From Paragonimus skrjabini miyazakii (lineage: Eukaryota > Platyhelminthes > Trematoda > Plagiorchiida > Troglotrematidae), in NCBI GenBank assembly GCA_014338405.1, contig JTDE01022277.1, forward strand, positions 1 to 64,000: a stretch of 64,000 nucleotides of DNA. The letters run 5' to 3'. The notes beneath the pieces were generated by a model. That model made no database searches. It had not been told where the DNA came from and worked only from the letters and a program-made list of their open reading frames with translations. Position numbers and translations under genes: made by a program. Shown here in pieces: positions 48,661-58,966 of the stretch; positions within the stretch are counted from its first letter, which is position 1; the number at the start of each line of letters is the position of its first letter.

Positions 48661-48721
48661 TGTTGGTCACACAGTTAGTCCAGTTGATACACACCAACTG
48701 ACCAAGACTCCGTTAACCTTG

Positions 48722-49683
48722 TTATTGAGTCGTGTCGTCCCACTTCCTGTCAGCATCTGACCACTTCATCAGTATATAATTACCGTGGTTTAGGCGGCTG
48801 GTCGTGTTCTCGAGATCGATGTAGACAGGTCGTTCAAAAACGTTGTCCATGTTGAGGTACTTTATTCTCCACAAACTTGATTTATCCTGAATGATCCCGT
48901 GGGCAATTTGCGATGAACGAAATATCATTCCGGAATCTGTTCATACTGGTGGACCACCACTAAAGGGACAACGTTTCGTTTTAGAGAAAACAACTATCAA
49001 TTTTGTGACATTTTTAATACTCTCTACTACATAATATCATCACCTACAACTGGCTACTTCTTGTCAGTGCAGTTTAAAGTACTTTACAAAGTCATTTGTA
49101 CTTCAGCGCAATAAATATCTTCTTGGTCCACCGCAACTGATCCATCATCGCCAGAATGTTTCATCCAAATACTCTCGTAAATATGGTTCACAGTCTGGTG
49201 CTTCCTCAATCCTGGTGAAACCAAACGTATCCAATTACTCTCAGTTGTTCTAGAGTTGGTACAACATCCTTCTTCGGCACTTGAAGATGGGAGTACCGTA
49301 GTTTGCAAATATTTATGCGAATATAGGTTGTGCCTGTATTGATTGATATCAAGAAAAGATGGGCCCGATAATACGTGTTCTAGCTGCATCCGTCCAAATC
49401 ATAAGCTTTGAGCTGTTTAAGTCGGATTGGAGCACACAGATGGGCGTTACTGATATGCATTAAGACAGAACATTGCTTCATCAATTGTTACTGTCATACG
49501 TCCTTTTCCGATATAAGTCACGTGCGAAATGGCTGACATTTCTCTGCATTTGATAACTGAACCTTCTGTAATCGGCCCTCCTGGTAGGACCGATACTATA
49601 GATATCCTGTTTATAGCGGACGTCGAAGTGTTACATCCTTTAGAGAGCCGACGGACACGTATCTGGGGGATTTTTTTACACAC
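48722..49683 (-). other. Cluster of three protein-like open frames, unassigned
   Basis: Three minus frames follow one another: 49683-49447 (with GPITEGSVIKCREMSAI and TYIGKGRMTVTIDEAMF), 49389-49084 (with LRKHQTVNHIYESIWMKHSG) and 48928-48722 (with KYLNMDNVFERPVYIDL). Their composition looks coding, and weak donors (ATCAGTAACG at the first, GAAGTACAAA at the second) exist, but I could not join them with consistent phases. They may be exons of an unknown gene or parts of a decayed element. Confidence 0.25.
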
Positions 49684-49689
49684 CTCAGA

Positions 49690-51387
49690 TCAGCACTAGC
49701 ACAACAGCCACATGTTAATTCGCACCATCGACCATTTCTGTGTAGGTTGTGAATGTGTAATACTCGGAATTACGGCTTACAAATAGCTCTAGAAATCGTA
49801 GCCGAACTGAACCCCCCACACAAGTAATAAAACGAAGACCTCTTACTGGTTACAGTAAGCAGTTCTTATTCATGAAACAAGAAGTCGCATTTATAGATGT
49901 ACAACAGTGCTAAAGAAATCACAGTCTGTCATTGGTTGATCATGTTGTCACCTGCAAAGTCAAACTGTAAACTGATTGGTCCAGTACAGAACAAAGAACC
50001 TGGCAAATAGCGGGAAGTGTAACAATGAGGCTTTTCGTCCAATCCTGATACGGTATCATAGCACGACGTTCGGAGTGGCCCCTTATTAGGTCATCTATTG
50101 TGTCGGGGTTTGGATAAGTGGCAAATAGAGTAAATTTTCTCCACATAACACTACCTGTTTTAATGGACTTATACATCAGGCTTTGAACGAATTTATGTGT
50201 AACCGATAGCGTAACCACATGCGTTGCTTTACACTTTTTGATGGACTCCACCGAATTTTCACTACAAGTCACATAAATAAAAACCAGTTCAAGATATCTG
50301 CAACAAATCTGGCACGCATGAAGTCAAATACTCTGGGCGTCGCGTTTAACGTGTTAGTAATAGGTGGGATGAAAAAATAACGCCAAGAGCAAATTTTTAT
50401 ACTTCACTTTTGAACTACCTCGGGTAGCTCTCCTAAGGAGTTTTGTAAACGAAACCACATTAACAGGGGAACAGAAGTCAAGTTAGGTTTCCCCTGGTTC
50501 GATCAACCTACGTTGTTTCTGGACTGACTGATTCGGTCTTTTGTCCATTAAGTGTGGAATGAGACTGATGTAGATAAGGTGCGTCTGTGTGGTGATTTTA
50601 ATCAAATTCAATACCAGTTCAATACGCTGTCCATTTGTCACATTGCCGACTCATCATTCTCTTACTTGCGTTCCAGCAATGTGATCTGGTTCTGGTGGGG
50701 TAATTCGTCCAGACCAAGCCGCGTGTGGCTGCTGTTCAGCAAAAAATGGAGTATGATCCAACACAAATCAAGATGGCCAGAATCATTCAGACCAACACAA
50801 ACAATACGAACAAGTCACCGGTGTGATCATAAGACGAATGGGCTTTCGATGGAATGAGCGAATCGATTCTAAACCGCCACCAGAAGCATTTACGCTTATA
50901 ATTTGTACAGTCCTAGAAAAATCATTTTATGAACAAACATGATACTTGCAAGAAGCGTGTCACACATCTTACTCGACTTAGTTGGATCGGTTAGTTGTAT
51001 TGATAGGTTGTCATTTAACAAAAACTCATATGATATGAATGTTTTGTGTTGACCCTTACTAAACGGCCTTCGCATCGTGGATGTATCATTTTTCAAGATG
51101 AAGCAGGTTTCTAGAGAACAAAGCACTTCAGTCTAGACAACATTTTTGAGTAAGCTGTCCACAGGGATCTCAAGGATGCAAAGAGTTACATTAATCCTGG
51201 CATCTAAATATAGCTAAAATGGTCAAATAAGATAAATTATGATGATAGAAAGTAGAAAAACACGGCTCAATTCCGACTACACAAAACTGAGAAGTGGCAG
51301 GCGACGCTTATCGTTTTGATAGCTGAGTTATGAAATGTCACACCAGATTCCACAATTGGAGTGGTAAACCTGGAAACATAGAAAGAC
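49690..51387. other. No recognisable gene
   Basis: Interior of the region between the two long inverted-repeat arms. Open frames of about 100-110 codons have no recognisable domain. Confidence 0.4.
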
Positions 51388-51820
51388 GTGCTTCAGACTC
51401 TATGGTAAAATTGTTGGGTTTAGATTAGTCTTCTACCAATTCGTAAATCAGTTTCGTTCCTGAATGCAGCCTTTTATTATCCACCGTTTAGTGGGAAATT
51501 TATCGTAATAGTCTAATCCGTTAGCGAAATATCATATTCTGACTTTGTCCATTCGCATAAACCAATGCATGCGGGTTCTCAGTCCAGCGCTGCCCCTTAC
51601 ACGTTAAAACGTTCGAAGAGACGCATGTCAATAACCATGTGTTAGCGTTCGTGAACTGTGATGTCCAAACTACTGAGAGGATGGAGCTGAGCGATTTGAC
51701 CAGAAATGTACGTACACCCCCGTGCCAGCAAGTCTGGCGGTGTGTTGAAACCATTTGTTAACCCGAGTGGGTTAGGAGACCTGATTGTTGAGTGAAACCT
51801 TTGGTTTAGACTCAGGATTT
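51388..51820 (-). repeat. Inverted repeat, right arm
   Basis: Reverse-complement partner of 47655-48097, about 433 bp, carrying the same 77-codon frame (51754-51521, minus). Immediately beyond it starts the hammerhead-bearing repeat at 51824. Confidence 0.8.
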
Positions 51821-51823
51821 AGT

Positions 51824-52007
51824 TTCAGGTTGAACGTTACACACAATTGATCGCAACTGTTGCATTCCCAAAGAATTTTCTAATCGGCCCCATTGGAAAA
51901 GAAGCACTAGACTCGGGTTTCGCTCTCATTAAAGTTCGTCAATAGTGCATATCCTTGCCACTGCCGGGACTAGAACTCCAGTCACGTTATCATGAGGCAA
52001 TTGTGTT
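51824..52007 (-). repeat. Hammerhead-bearing repeat, copy 1
   Basis: About 184 bp, the reverse-complement partner of 52209-52395; the two are separated by about 200 bp. It contains a 45-nt hammerhead-like motif. The block with GATCAATTGTGnGTGnTGTTCAAC is also found at 43.3 kb next to the Penelope-like endonuclease, which hints at a Penelope connection. Confidence 0.7.
51904..51948 (-). ncRNA. Hammerhead ribozyme-like motif, copy 1
   Basis: On the minus strand: stem I GCACTA/TAGTGC (6 bp, perfect), core TTGACGA, stem II ACTTT-AATG-AGAGC, GAA, then a two-base-pair stem III closed by a four-base loop (ACCCGAGT) and cleavage-site C. The very short stem III is as described for hammerheads of Penelope-like elements. 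Position 3 of the core is T instead of the conserved C, which should impair activity. Confidence 0.55.
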
Positions 52008-52208
52008 AACCAAGTTTAGTGAAATCGGGGATTTCGACGTATCTAGGACATTCTAATCGCGGGGTTACCGAGTGCGGTTAACAGGACGGTTACTGTGTCT
52101 CCTATCGAGACGATCGGGGAACTTGATCATTACTCACAAGCGAAACTGGTTGAGCGTCCACATATGATGATTCGGTCGTGCCTAATGTGAGGTCAATGGC
52201 GCAGTGAT

Positions 52209-52395
52209 AAACACGGTTGCCTCACGAACAGCGTGGCCGTAGTTCTAGTCCCGGCAGTGGCAAGGATATGCACTATTGACGAACTGTAATGAGAGCGAAA
52301 CCCGAATCTAGTGCTTCTTTTCGAATGGGGCCGATTTGAAAATTCCTTGGGAATGCAACAGCTGCAATCAATTGTGTGTGCTGTTCAACTTGAAA
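52209..52395 (+). repeat. Hammerhead-bearing repeat, copy 2
   Basis: Inverted partner of 51824-52007, sharing AGTTCTAGTCCCGGCAGTGG and the block ending in GATCAATTGTGTGTGCTGTT. Confidence 0.7.
52270..52314 (+). ncRNA. Hammerhead ribozyme-like motif, copy 2
   Basis: Stem I GCACTA/TAGTGC perfect; core TTGACGA; stem II ACTGT-AATG-AGAGC is weakened; stem III ACCCGAAT has lost one of its two pairs. It is probably inactive. Confidence 0.5.
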
Positions 52396-52749
52396 TTAAC
52401 CATGTCCCGATCACTCATCAGTAATCAGAATTTTACATCTGGGTCCACACTTTTTAAGACGTTGCCAAGCCCAACGAGCAAGCAAACACTTAAACTGTTA
52501 CCCTACGCTATCAAATCCAGCAACATTTTTAGTAACCCCCATTGGTCTCACCTCAAATACGTGAATGGTTGGGTAACAGCAATCAATTTTAGGTGATCAA
52601 CTGAACAGACGGTACCTTCATTGCTACCTCCTTGTTTTGAGCGGATTGTTTTACCTGTGGCCTGAAACGTTGTTCCGCATATTGCGTTTAACGGTGCATT
52701 GCTGATACAGATTGCTCAATTTAACCCACCAGGGGCCTGGATTCGACGA

Positions 52750-53220
52750 CCGGCCAGTGAATTTCGCGCGCCGTCATGTGAACAGACGTCGTTCACGTGT
52801 CCGTGTGCGTCAGGGCCCGTGGTCCAGGGTAGTTATAATAGATAGGCAGACAGGCGCGCAAGCTGCCAACTGACCAACCCATGCACGTGCGTAGTGCACA
52901 CACGCCTCGCACACGCGTACCCAGCCAGTGCGACCAGCCTGACCACGGCAGCCAACCAGTAACCAGAACGACCAGTCTGGAATTCCAGGCCTGTTGCATA
53001 ACAGTGGTGGTGAATACCAGGGCGAAACCGCAACAACAGACCCGTGGTGACCAGGCAGCCGGAACACGGAAGGGTATCACGACACTGGAGATGAGTGCTC
53101 TTGGCCTACGAAATTGATTAATGCTACTGAATTTTGAAACCCGGCTTAACCATAAAGGCAACAAAGGTGGTCTCAGCAACAGAAGCGGAGTTTTAATGTA
53201 CGATGGAAGGTAAACACACA
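52750..53220. other. GC-rich block, open in several frames
   Basis: Base composition rises well above the surroundings, with many CpG and ACGTG-type steps. Because stops are rare, long frames open on both strands, the largest being 142 codons on the minus strand (53221-52793); none resembles a known protein. It may be a promoter-like CpG-rich region or the UTR/LTR of a transposon. Confidence 0.35.
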
Positions 53221-53329
53221 ACGAATAGACCGGTCAAAATGCGCTAACTTTTTGCAGGTGAGCAGTTGTTCTGTCACACTAGTACCTGCTGCCACAATTT
53301 GTGCTCGCACTGAAGTGCTCATTTTGACT

Positions 53330-54919
53330 AATGCCATATTGTTGTTTTCAATGGTTCATCATCAGGCTAAGTACATCACATTCATATCACAAATATTACA
53401 ACGGAATCATCAAGAGAATAGACGGAGAACGACTGGTTAATACTTTGTCCCGGCTTTCGATCTGCCTTGGCCAACCCCCCCTCTGTTAGCCTGTCAAGAC
53501 TCACTGTTCAAATGGGTACTAGATTGCAGTTTGATTTTGATTTGACTGACCACGTTAGCGACCTATTCCCCGTTTACCCCTTTAATGATTCCCCTGCAAA
53601 ATTCCTGATATAAATTTGGTATATCTAGCCTGGTGGTGAATCACTAAAACCAGCTTGTTCGCCACACACTACTTTTAATATCATATACTATTACCTAATT
53701 CGTCGACGGTCTATAGTGCAGAGCCACAAATACGTTGCATTGCAAATCTGTTGTTGTTCCCTAATCCTTGTCAGCGCGTATGTTTTATGTCCGTGTGTCT
53801 GAATGAACTTACGGTTGGTTACTGAACTTATTTAAAGTGGCTGATAGTGAGTTTGAAACACTCAGTTGCTTTTATTCATATAATCAAGACAGAGAGTTAG
53901 TGAATGTTGCGACATGTTAACATATCAATTTGCACGCGTTAACAGCTAACGTGAAATCAGTAAGGCACTCAGTTTTAAGGCTCTGCTGCACCTGTCATGA
54001 GTGCTATGTGCGTAAAATAGTTTGTGGAAATTAGTATTGATATTGTTCACTCGGTTGGAGCTGCTGGTTACACCTTTCATAAACGTTTGCGAAATTAATT
54101 CGATGAAGAGAGGCAGTGACATATTCAGAGATTATTTGCAATACTCACTAACTTCAGTTGCTTGTTCTTTTGTTCACGGCATGATGTGTAGAGAAATACA
54201 TGAACTACTCTTTTTACCACTGCGATATCGTATACTTGGCGGAAGCATGCAGCTAGTGAGGGGCAGAATAAAATACAAAGTACATGAGATAATCGTTCGT
54301 TTTATAAGGTGAGATCGAATCACGAAAACATTTTAGCTTAATTTGTTACGCAGACAACAATATGTTGTCTGGCAACTGCACGAAGATTTATTTTTTGCTT
54401 CGAATGTCATTCTCGTAACCTCGTTTTTTCCATGCAAACAATCTCTGCGATAACAGCGTCATGTCCACATAGACGAAACTGTTTATGCTCGTATTGTAGT
54501 AGTGAGTGATGTCTTCTGGCCTGTCTACACAACGGCTCTGTGTTTACTAGAGTAGCGGTCTATCGTGTGAATCACACGGTGCGTGAAAGTCAATTGCGTG
54601 AACTGACTCACGCGTGATTACAGAGGTCAGTGACAGTCACTGGTTTGCAACAAATAACTTTAAAGTTCGGGATAACAGTCGAAACAAAATTACAAGTCCA
54701 CATTGGAGGGTTCTCTTTCGGAAGCAGACAGTGGGGAAGGTTCTTTTCATTACTTCTGAGAAACTAAATGCAAAACTTCGTGACGTTCTTGACAAGAGGA
54801 TCGAGTTTAGCTGGATTTTGTTCTCATTGTCACTATGTAACAGATACCGTCAATCCAGCCTAGAGCCACATATCCCAGCAGCCTAGTACTCTATCCGAAT
54901 AAGTATACCTCAGAAGTTC
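53330..54919. other. No recognisable gene
   Basis: TTCATCATCAGGCTAA at 53355-53370 is shared with the Penelope-like tail at 43207-43222, so a short tail fragment may lie here. The rest shows only random-looking open frames. Confidence 0.35.
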
Positions 54920-55183
54920 TCATTCCGGTTTAAGTAGGTAATGCAATCTGGGCAGTCCAGTAAACTCGATACGTGAAGCAATGGGCACATTTTGTTGACA
55001 GGGATCATATGTATTTGGGACGCATACTGATGGAGTGATTCCGGTTAGCATGTTATTTTGTAGCTGGCAGCAATACCCTTCCAGATATGTTGACACAAGA
55101 TAGCATTTCCTTTCGCCATCCGGACAAACTAGCTCACACTCATCCGCAATTGTAAATGCACCCTTTAAACAATCAGTTATCAC
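54920..55183 (-). CDS. Hypothetical cysteine-rich exon
   Basis: An 87-codon frame with seven Cys spaced like an extracellular module: CLKGAFTIADECELVCPDGE, then RKCYLVSTYLEGYCCQLQNN and SVCVPNTYDPCQQN. A stop lies directly upstream, so if it is coding, the exon must start inside after an AG (for example TTAAAG). I do not recognise the domain. Such a Cys density is unusual by chance here. Confidence 0.3.
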   Translation of the reverse strand: MITDCLKGAFTIADECELVCPDGERKCYLVSTYLEGYCCQLQNNMLTGITPSVCVPNTYDPCQQNVPIASRIEFTGLPRLHYLLKPE

Positions 55184-55371
55184 CTACCACTGGAATTCTC
55201 ACAAAGCACAGATACTAGTTTATAAAAGCTTGTATGTATCATCTTCATGTCACAGTTCTGTTCATAATAAATGTTTACTTATTGTTAAGACTATTAACTT
55301 CTCTTGAACTATTAATGAGACGTGAAATTCGTATCATCTTAAGCTTCGCTGTATTTTTTCGTGGGTGTTAG

Positions 55372-55640
55372 AAAGCGACATCTGCTCCTTCGGCACTCAA
55401 ACCAGAAGCAGTAGTGCAAAGTCCCTTAAATGGTTCCTAATGAAAGGTTCAGTGCAAATGTGGTTTTTACTACTGAACGATTTGTTGTTACATACGACAC
55501 CAGCCGGTAAGGTGTGGTTGTATTTTATAAATAGAATTGACAGCCATCCTCTTTCGCCGTTATTCGCCCGTGATGATGGGCCTCCCAAGGACAACACACT
55601 CATTTTACGATCTTTCGTAGGCTCTAATTCATCTTTTTAG
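55372..55640 (+). CDS. Possible PH-domain exon (RhoGEF-type)
   Basis: An open frame follows a TTAG acceptor at 55368-55371 and runs to TAG at 55638. It contains KWFLMKGSVQMWFLLLNDLL, then LHTTPAGKVWLYFINRID and DNTLILRSFVGSN. The pattern basic-FLMKG-x-VQ-(6)-LLLNDLLLHT is like the first two strands of PH domains that follow DH domains. A strong donor, CCGGTAAGG at 55504-55512, could end the exon earlier. No neighbouring exon was found, so this may be an isolated exon, a retrocopy or chance. Confidence 0.35.
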
Positions 55641-55856
55641 GAACCAGACATTGACTTTTTAATCAGCATTGCACCTCTTGCTGGTGCGAGGTCAGAAATG
55701 TGCCCGTTTTATTGGTTATATCCACCTGAAACCACGAGGATCACCGGTTCACACTACATTATCGATCATTCAGGACAGACGCAACGCGCCAACTTATCTG
55801 TTGACTTTCCGGTTCACATCCTCTCGTAATGCTACGCTGACGTCACCCTGACCTCG

Positions 55857-55871
55857 TGTGTGTGTGTGTGT
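55857..55871. repeat. (TG)n microsatellite
   Basis: About seven TG units. Confidence 0.8.
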
Positions 55872-56099
55872 TGCTTACTGGGACAACGTGGCGTACCCAT
55901 GCCGATGTATTGGTTATTATGCCGCGGCCATTTTTGCTGCATTTTTGACTAATTTTTAAAAAAGGGTAGTTACAGATGATAACGTCAGTTAGTTGAATAT
56001 GAAAATCAGGTATTTGATGATTTATCCTGGTGGGCTGGACTTATCGTGACGCCAGGTCAGTGACTCATTCTGCTTATTGTGGATTTAACAGGGGATGAT

Positions 56100-56245
56100 T
56101 GTCCTTAGATGTGCATTAATGACGAGCTCTAATGAGAGCGAAACTCAAGTCTAGTGCTTATTTTCGAAAGAGGCTGACTGGAAAGTCTATGGGAGTGCGA
56201 TAGCTGCGATCAATTGTGGCTGATATTCAATCTACATGAAAATCA
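56100..56245 (+). repeat. Hammerhead-bearing repeat, copy 3
   Basis: Shares with copies 1 and 2 the hammerhead-like segment and the downstream block ending GCTGCGATCAATTGTGGCTG. The upstream part is too diverged to align by eye. Confidence 0.65.
56113..56157 (+). ncRNA. Hammerhead ribozyme-like motif, copy 3
   Basis: Stem I GCATTA/TAGTGC (one G-U pair), core ATGACGA, stem II GCTCT-AATG-AGAGC fully paired, GAA, stem III ACTCAAGT (two pairs, loop TCAA), cleavage C. This is the best-preserved stem II of the three. The conserved C at core position 3 is A. Confidence 0.55.
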
Positions 56246-56492
56246 AAACCCCCACTATTAATCAGTGAGGTGCATAACCTTGACGTCCGCTGTTCCTGGT
56301 TCTGTAACTATCGGACACTATCGTAAACCCCAACCCGGGCTGAAGTCTGGGAATAAAGTACCAACAGTATGTTCACACACTTGATGGGTACACCCCTGCG
56401 TTTCACTGACTCCCAAACTATGGAGCTGTCCACTGAATCAAATGCATCTTTATATTAGAGAAATTCGATCATCGTTGACCCCTGGTGAATAG

Positions 56493-57150
56493 TGCAGCAA
56501 AAAGTCGTTCAATAGAGCACGATCTTTATTATCCAACTCGCACGTTCTCACTCCATGCGCGCGCTTGCGTTTGTGAGCCGGAATTCCAGTCCACAATATT
56601 TCGGCGAATTCCACTCACACGTCGTGTGAAGTAATGCCTGGTTCAGTATGTATTGTGATGGTTTATCAGGCCGGAGGTGCGAGTATTTCAACACTCGGTG
56701 AACCACCTCAACGCGGGAGGACGTATGTCCAAAAGCCTACAACCAGCGGATCGGGGACAGTATGGACAACCGAGTGAGTCATCGCTCGACTGCATTGGAT
56801 CAACGGGCGAGACATGGCAGGCGGAAACCGGGGGTTGTTGTGGACCGGAATTCTGACTCATAAACGCAAACGCGCGCGTAGCATGGTAACTAGCGCGTAG
56901 GACAATAGAGATTGTGCTTTATCGGACGCCATTTCGCTACACTGGTGCCGTGACCAGGACTGACGCTTTCTGTCGTGGGCTTTTTGCTTGCAATTTTCCG
57001 CCCGATTGTTCGATTTTGTTGAGTGATGGCTCGTCCGTTCGCTTACATCTACAATCCACCCGCTGTAGGCTTTGACCGTATCTCACCACCATGTCGGGAT
57101 ATTCCACTGAGTGTTAGAATAATTGTGCCTCCGATTTAGTCATCCATCAT
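56493..57150 (-). repeat. LTR copy (minus) interrupted by a plus-oriented LTR
   Basis: 56493-56653 and about 56965-57150 are the two parts of one minus-oriented LTR of the same family: GGAATTCCAGTCCACAA on the first side, GTCGTGGGCTTTTTGC and GGCTTTGACCGTATCTCACC on the other, matching 34251-34606 closely. Between them sits 56654-56964. Confidence 0.75.
56654..56964 (+). repeat. Nested plus-oriented LTR with adjoining primer-binding-like site
   Basis: The LTR runs TGTGATGGTTTATC to TTTCGCTACA (56654-56941). It is followed directly by CTGGTGCCGTGACCAGGA, which looks like a tRNA primer-binding site, before the interrupted LTR resumes at about 56965. Thus a 5' LTR plus a few bases of internal sequence is present without the rest of the element. 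Confidence 0.65.
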
Positions 57151-57189
57151 AATACACAGCTACAGATTTGTCGAAGAGCGAAAATTCAA

Positions 57190-58966
57190 ACAATACATTT
57201 TTGCCTAGGTCGAACCTCTGCCTATTCGTCCACAATGTTTGTCTCCTGAGCTGCAGTCAGTCGGCGAAGTATATTGGATGCCAGAACCCTGGTTATGCCT
57301 AGAGTCACGCTAATCCTCCATGGTTTTCCTGAATAGGAACACTGTTCTCGGGTGGCCGCAACAGACAGGGATTATCTGTGCCATACAGACAGTCTAAAAG
57401 TACTGAGTCAGGGCTCGCATTTAGGCTGGCACAAAGTAATCTTGGCCAGCAGCACTATTGCGCCTGAGAGCCGAAACGCATTTTCGGACTTCAGTTTTAG
57501 TGGATGATTATGAATCTACAGTCCAAGACACTACATCGCAAGTTTGTGGCGGTAACGGTAGAAGCAGGAGACCGGCTAACTTGACCCTTCAAATTATTCC
57601 GTTCAATGCTCTGACCTTCTTAACCCAACATGGGTCAGCGTGCAGTCCACCTTGCTGATAGCCCCACTGAGAACTGGATGCCTTGGACTAGTATTAAAGG
57701 TAAGCTTGAAAAGTCCACCAGTGTTCTCAGAAGCAAAAGCGGCTTCAGCTGCCTTAACTTTCGCCATGAGCCAAACCTCTTGATCGGCGATCAGGCTACG
57801 CTTAAGCTTCCCACGGATATCCCTCCCCAACTCGTTATGTGAGATGCCAGGAGGAATGTTCCCTCTGGTACTTAACATCCCCGGGAATTTTTCTGAGAGC
57901 TAATATTTGTTGAACACACAAACCATCGTTCTGCATGCTGCAGTACCTGTTTCATTAATTACTCGTGAGATTTGGGTTCAACGGTTGTTAGGGGCTTTGG
58001 GCGTGAGAATTGCTAAGCCTGTTTTCTAGGCTAGTTTGGTGCTCGTGTTTTACCGACGCCATAGCCAGTTGCTCAACGGTCACCCGTTGTTGTCGGCGGG
58101 TATGTAACCCAGTAGAAGTAAAGTCAAAACGGCAACGTGCCAACTCATTATATGAATTCATGTTTGTGCCCCAATAAGAACGACAATCTTGAATGGAGCC
58201 CCGCCACCTATATCTAGCATCTATGTGGTCTGTCTGAGACCAAGTCTGATTCGAAACAAAGGGATACCAAATATAACAATATCGCGCACGGTGTCTAAGA
58301 CTAGTGCTGACTAAAAGTGGCTTATATTCAACGCATAGTTGCAACAGCCGCCTGCCACTATCCAAGTGATATGTTAGTATCCAAGACCTACCACAGAATA
58401 ACTATATCAGAACCATTTATCGACCGAAGGAGGGCGGGTAGATCCGGGTAAAAGGCACTGTTGACACCAACGTCACTACAATCAATTGGCACATAAACGG
58501 ACACAATGAAAAGATTCCTGGAAGCTTTGCCACTAGAGCTGGCCTTAACGGAACCTGTCATGCGGACACCATAGTCTACTGGCAGGAATCCAGCCTGCCA
58601 GTGCGATTACTGCCGTCTGCTGAGGATTATAATTCTTCTAACCTGACCGATAGCGTTGGTCGTTGAGCTATCTAAAGTGTACTACCAGCATCGGGTAGAC
58701 AGTGAGTGCACTGTTAGTTCCACACGTCAACTATTGTTCCAGTTTTCAGTCCCTGAAATGCAACAGACATCAACGTTCAACAAGTCTAACGTCAGTGTGA
58801 GAACGGCCTGTTGAAGTGTATATTTCAGAGCGCGACCGTTAAAAGCACCTATATTAATTTGTATGCTAGGTCTAAGCAAGTGATGAGAGAGGCCTGGGGC
58901 TAGATGGTAAGAAGTATGATTAACCTGAGCAGTGTTACTATGATTAACTATATCTTTTTGTGGCAT
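57190..58966 (-). pseudogene. RTE-like non-LTR retrotransposon: endonuclease and start of RT
   Basis: On the minus strand: INIGAFNGRALKYTLQQAVL and LNVDVCCISGTEN (58966-58727) are the start of an apurinic-type endonuclease. RRLLQLCVEYKPLLVSTSLR, DHIDARYRWRGSIQDCRSYW and RRQQRVTVEQLAMA (58365-57988) are its second half with the SDH-like region altered. KVKAAEAAFASENTGGLFKL (57878-57603) is the linker, and VTLGITRVLASNILRRLTAA (about 57310-57250) the first RT blocks. Frameshifts and stops occur throughout, and the RT palm is missing where the nested LTR begins. RTE-type is inferred from motif order. Confidence 0.75.

Noticed and set aside
52793..53221. 142-codon minus frame and overlapping frames
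   Set aside because: Stops are rare because the block is GC-rich; frames are open on both strands and the product is low-complexity and Trp/Leu-rich without a domain.
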